Of a stretch of DNA of 13,936 bases, positions 13,376 through 13,936 are shown piece by piece. The notes beneath the pieces were generated by a model. The model was not told the origin of the DNA and did no database searches. It saw nothing but the letters and a program-made list of their open reading frames with translations. Origin of the DNA: CAZNAQ01 sp964585585 (GTDB lineage Bacteria > Patescibacteriota > Patescibacteriia > Patescibacteriales > JAGXOH01); NCBI GenBank assembly GCA_964585585.1, contig CAZPEL010000025.1, positions 1 to 13,936 on the forward strand, in the 5' to 3' direction. Position numbers and translations under genes: made by a program. The first letter of the stretch is position 1; every line of letters starts with the position of its first letter.

Positions 13376-13915
13376 TTAAACTTGGTATATGAATATTTTG
13401 TTTCGGGGTGAATGTTGGATTACTTTTTCCGGTTCCGTATCCGGGATGGAAAATTGATAGCTTATTATCTTGGTTCCGGATTTGGTTTGGAATAAAAGTT
13501 TGGGCTTTAACTTTTTCATAGCTTCCACATTCAGAAAACAGTAAATGACATCGGCTTCGCTGATATCGGTTTGGAATATATCCTCGTCCCTGATCTGGAT
13601 ATTGTATTGGAATATTCTATTTTGAATTTTTAATAAGGTCAAGGGGAAAATAAAATTCTCTATCCCCACTAATTTCAAATTTTGCTCGGGATATTTTTTC
13701 CGCAATTTTTTTAAGAACTTGGCTTTGCCGCAACCCAGTTCATAGATCGTCATTCCCGGTTGCATCTCTATTTCGTCTATTACTCGGTTGATTATTTTTT
13801 TGTTGGAGGCAAAAAAGGGCGCGGAATTGTTGATCAGTATTTGCCTCAAGTGATTGGCTACTACTCCCACTATGACCAGTAAAAGAAAAAGTATCGTTAA
13901 TTGAACAAAAAACAT
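13376..13915 (-). CDS. membrane-anchored class I SAM-dependent methyltransferase, FAM173-like
   Basis: A 179-residue protein with one N-terminal TM (about 4-20) and a small Rossmann-type methyltransferase domain. Motif I is YELGCGKAKFL (58-68), whose third glycine of the usual GxGxG is Ala. It is followed by the acidic strand-2 end GIEN. The segment ADVIYCFLNVEAMKKLKPKL, then GTKIISYQFSIPDTEP, matches the layout of FAM173/ATPSC-KMT-like proteins (APFxxS before the domain, advvY..L...m..L.pkL...kpGt.vvS..F.ip...P). That eukaryotic group methylates lysines of membrane-associated proteins; the substrate here is unknown. I start at ATG 13915, though a TTG at 13927 is in frame. No Shine-Dalgarno motif. 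Lies just upstream of tRNA-His on the same strand. Confidence 0.78.
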   Translation of the reverse strand: MFFVQLTILFLLLVIVGVVANHLRQILINNSAPFFASNKKIINRVIDEIEMQPGMTIYELGCGKAKFLKKLRKKYPEQNLKLVGIENFIFPLTLLKIQNRIFQYNIQIRDEDIFQTDISEADVIYCFLNVEAMKKLKPKLLFQTKSGTKIISYQFSIPDTEPEKVIQHSPRNKIFIYQV

Positions 13916-13936
13916 ATTGTAAAGCAATATTTTTGA

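Noticed and set aside
13916..13927. TTG start at 13927 for the methyltransferase
   Set aside because: It adds only four residues before a well-placed ATG in front of the TM segment. It lies close to the window edge, so it cannot be fully excluded.

Overview
The window looks like a chromosomal stretch of a Candidate Phyla Radiation (Patescibacteria, probably Parcubacteria-like) genome recovered from a metagenome. This is inferred from gene content, lysine-rich proteins, short AT-rich spacers, no Shine-Dalgarno motif in front of any of the 14 genes, and a 100-N scaffold gap. UGA is used as a normal stop (adaptor, ATPase and second V4R gene) and never occurs in frame, which argues against the UGA=Gly code of Gracilibacteria/SR1. 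Composition is moderately AT-rich, and the adaptor gene is visibly GC-richer than its neighbours.

Layout. (1) 1-206, minus: 5' part of rpsP (ribosomal protein S16), with its own promoter (285-313) and a perfect leader hairpin. (2) 392-5686, plus: a four-gene export cassette of membrane-fusion adaptor, MacB/LolD-type ATPase and two FtsX/MacB-type permeases, driven by an extended -10 promoter at about 356-364. Its spacers carry short repeats. (3) 5752-5851: a run of Ns whose two edges carry the same nine bases, so the gap may be an assembly artefact. (4) 5853-13206, plus: a tightly packed eight-gene sensory operon. It holds three tandem ~200-residue V4R-like proteins, a soluble PAS-PAS histidine kinase, a double-receiver protein without output domain, two 7-TM proteins, and a membrane HAMP-PAS histidine kinase closely related to the first. 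It ends at a strong hairpin terminator (13228-13253). (5) Converging from the right on the minus strand: a membrane-anchored methyltransferase of FAM173-like type (13376-13915), tRNA-His(GTG) (13293-13368), and a second terminator that is an inverted copy of the first.

How it may work together (inference). The ABC cassette resembles YknXYZ/MacAB exporters, with an unusually long extracytoplasmic adaptor. The sensory operon is the notable part. The three V4R proteins keep a C-E-C-H set that lines up with the zinc site of V4R sensors such as MopR/DmpR, but have no attached output domain. One kinase is cytosolic, and the other has only a tiny extracytoplasmic loop and sits beside two 7-TM proteins that could act as its receptors. 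The only response-regulator protein has two intact receivers and a lysine-rich tail but no DNA-binding or enzymatic domain. The operon therefore looks like a multi-input signalling device whose output must lie in protein-protein interaction or elsewhere in the genome.
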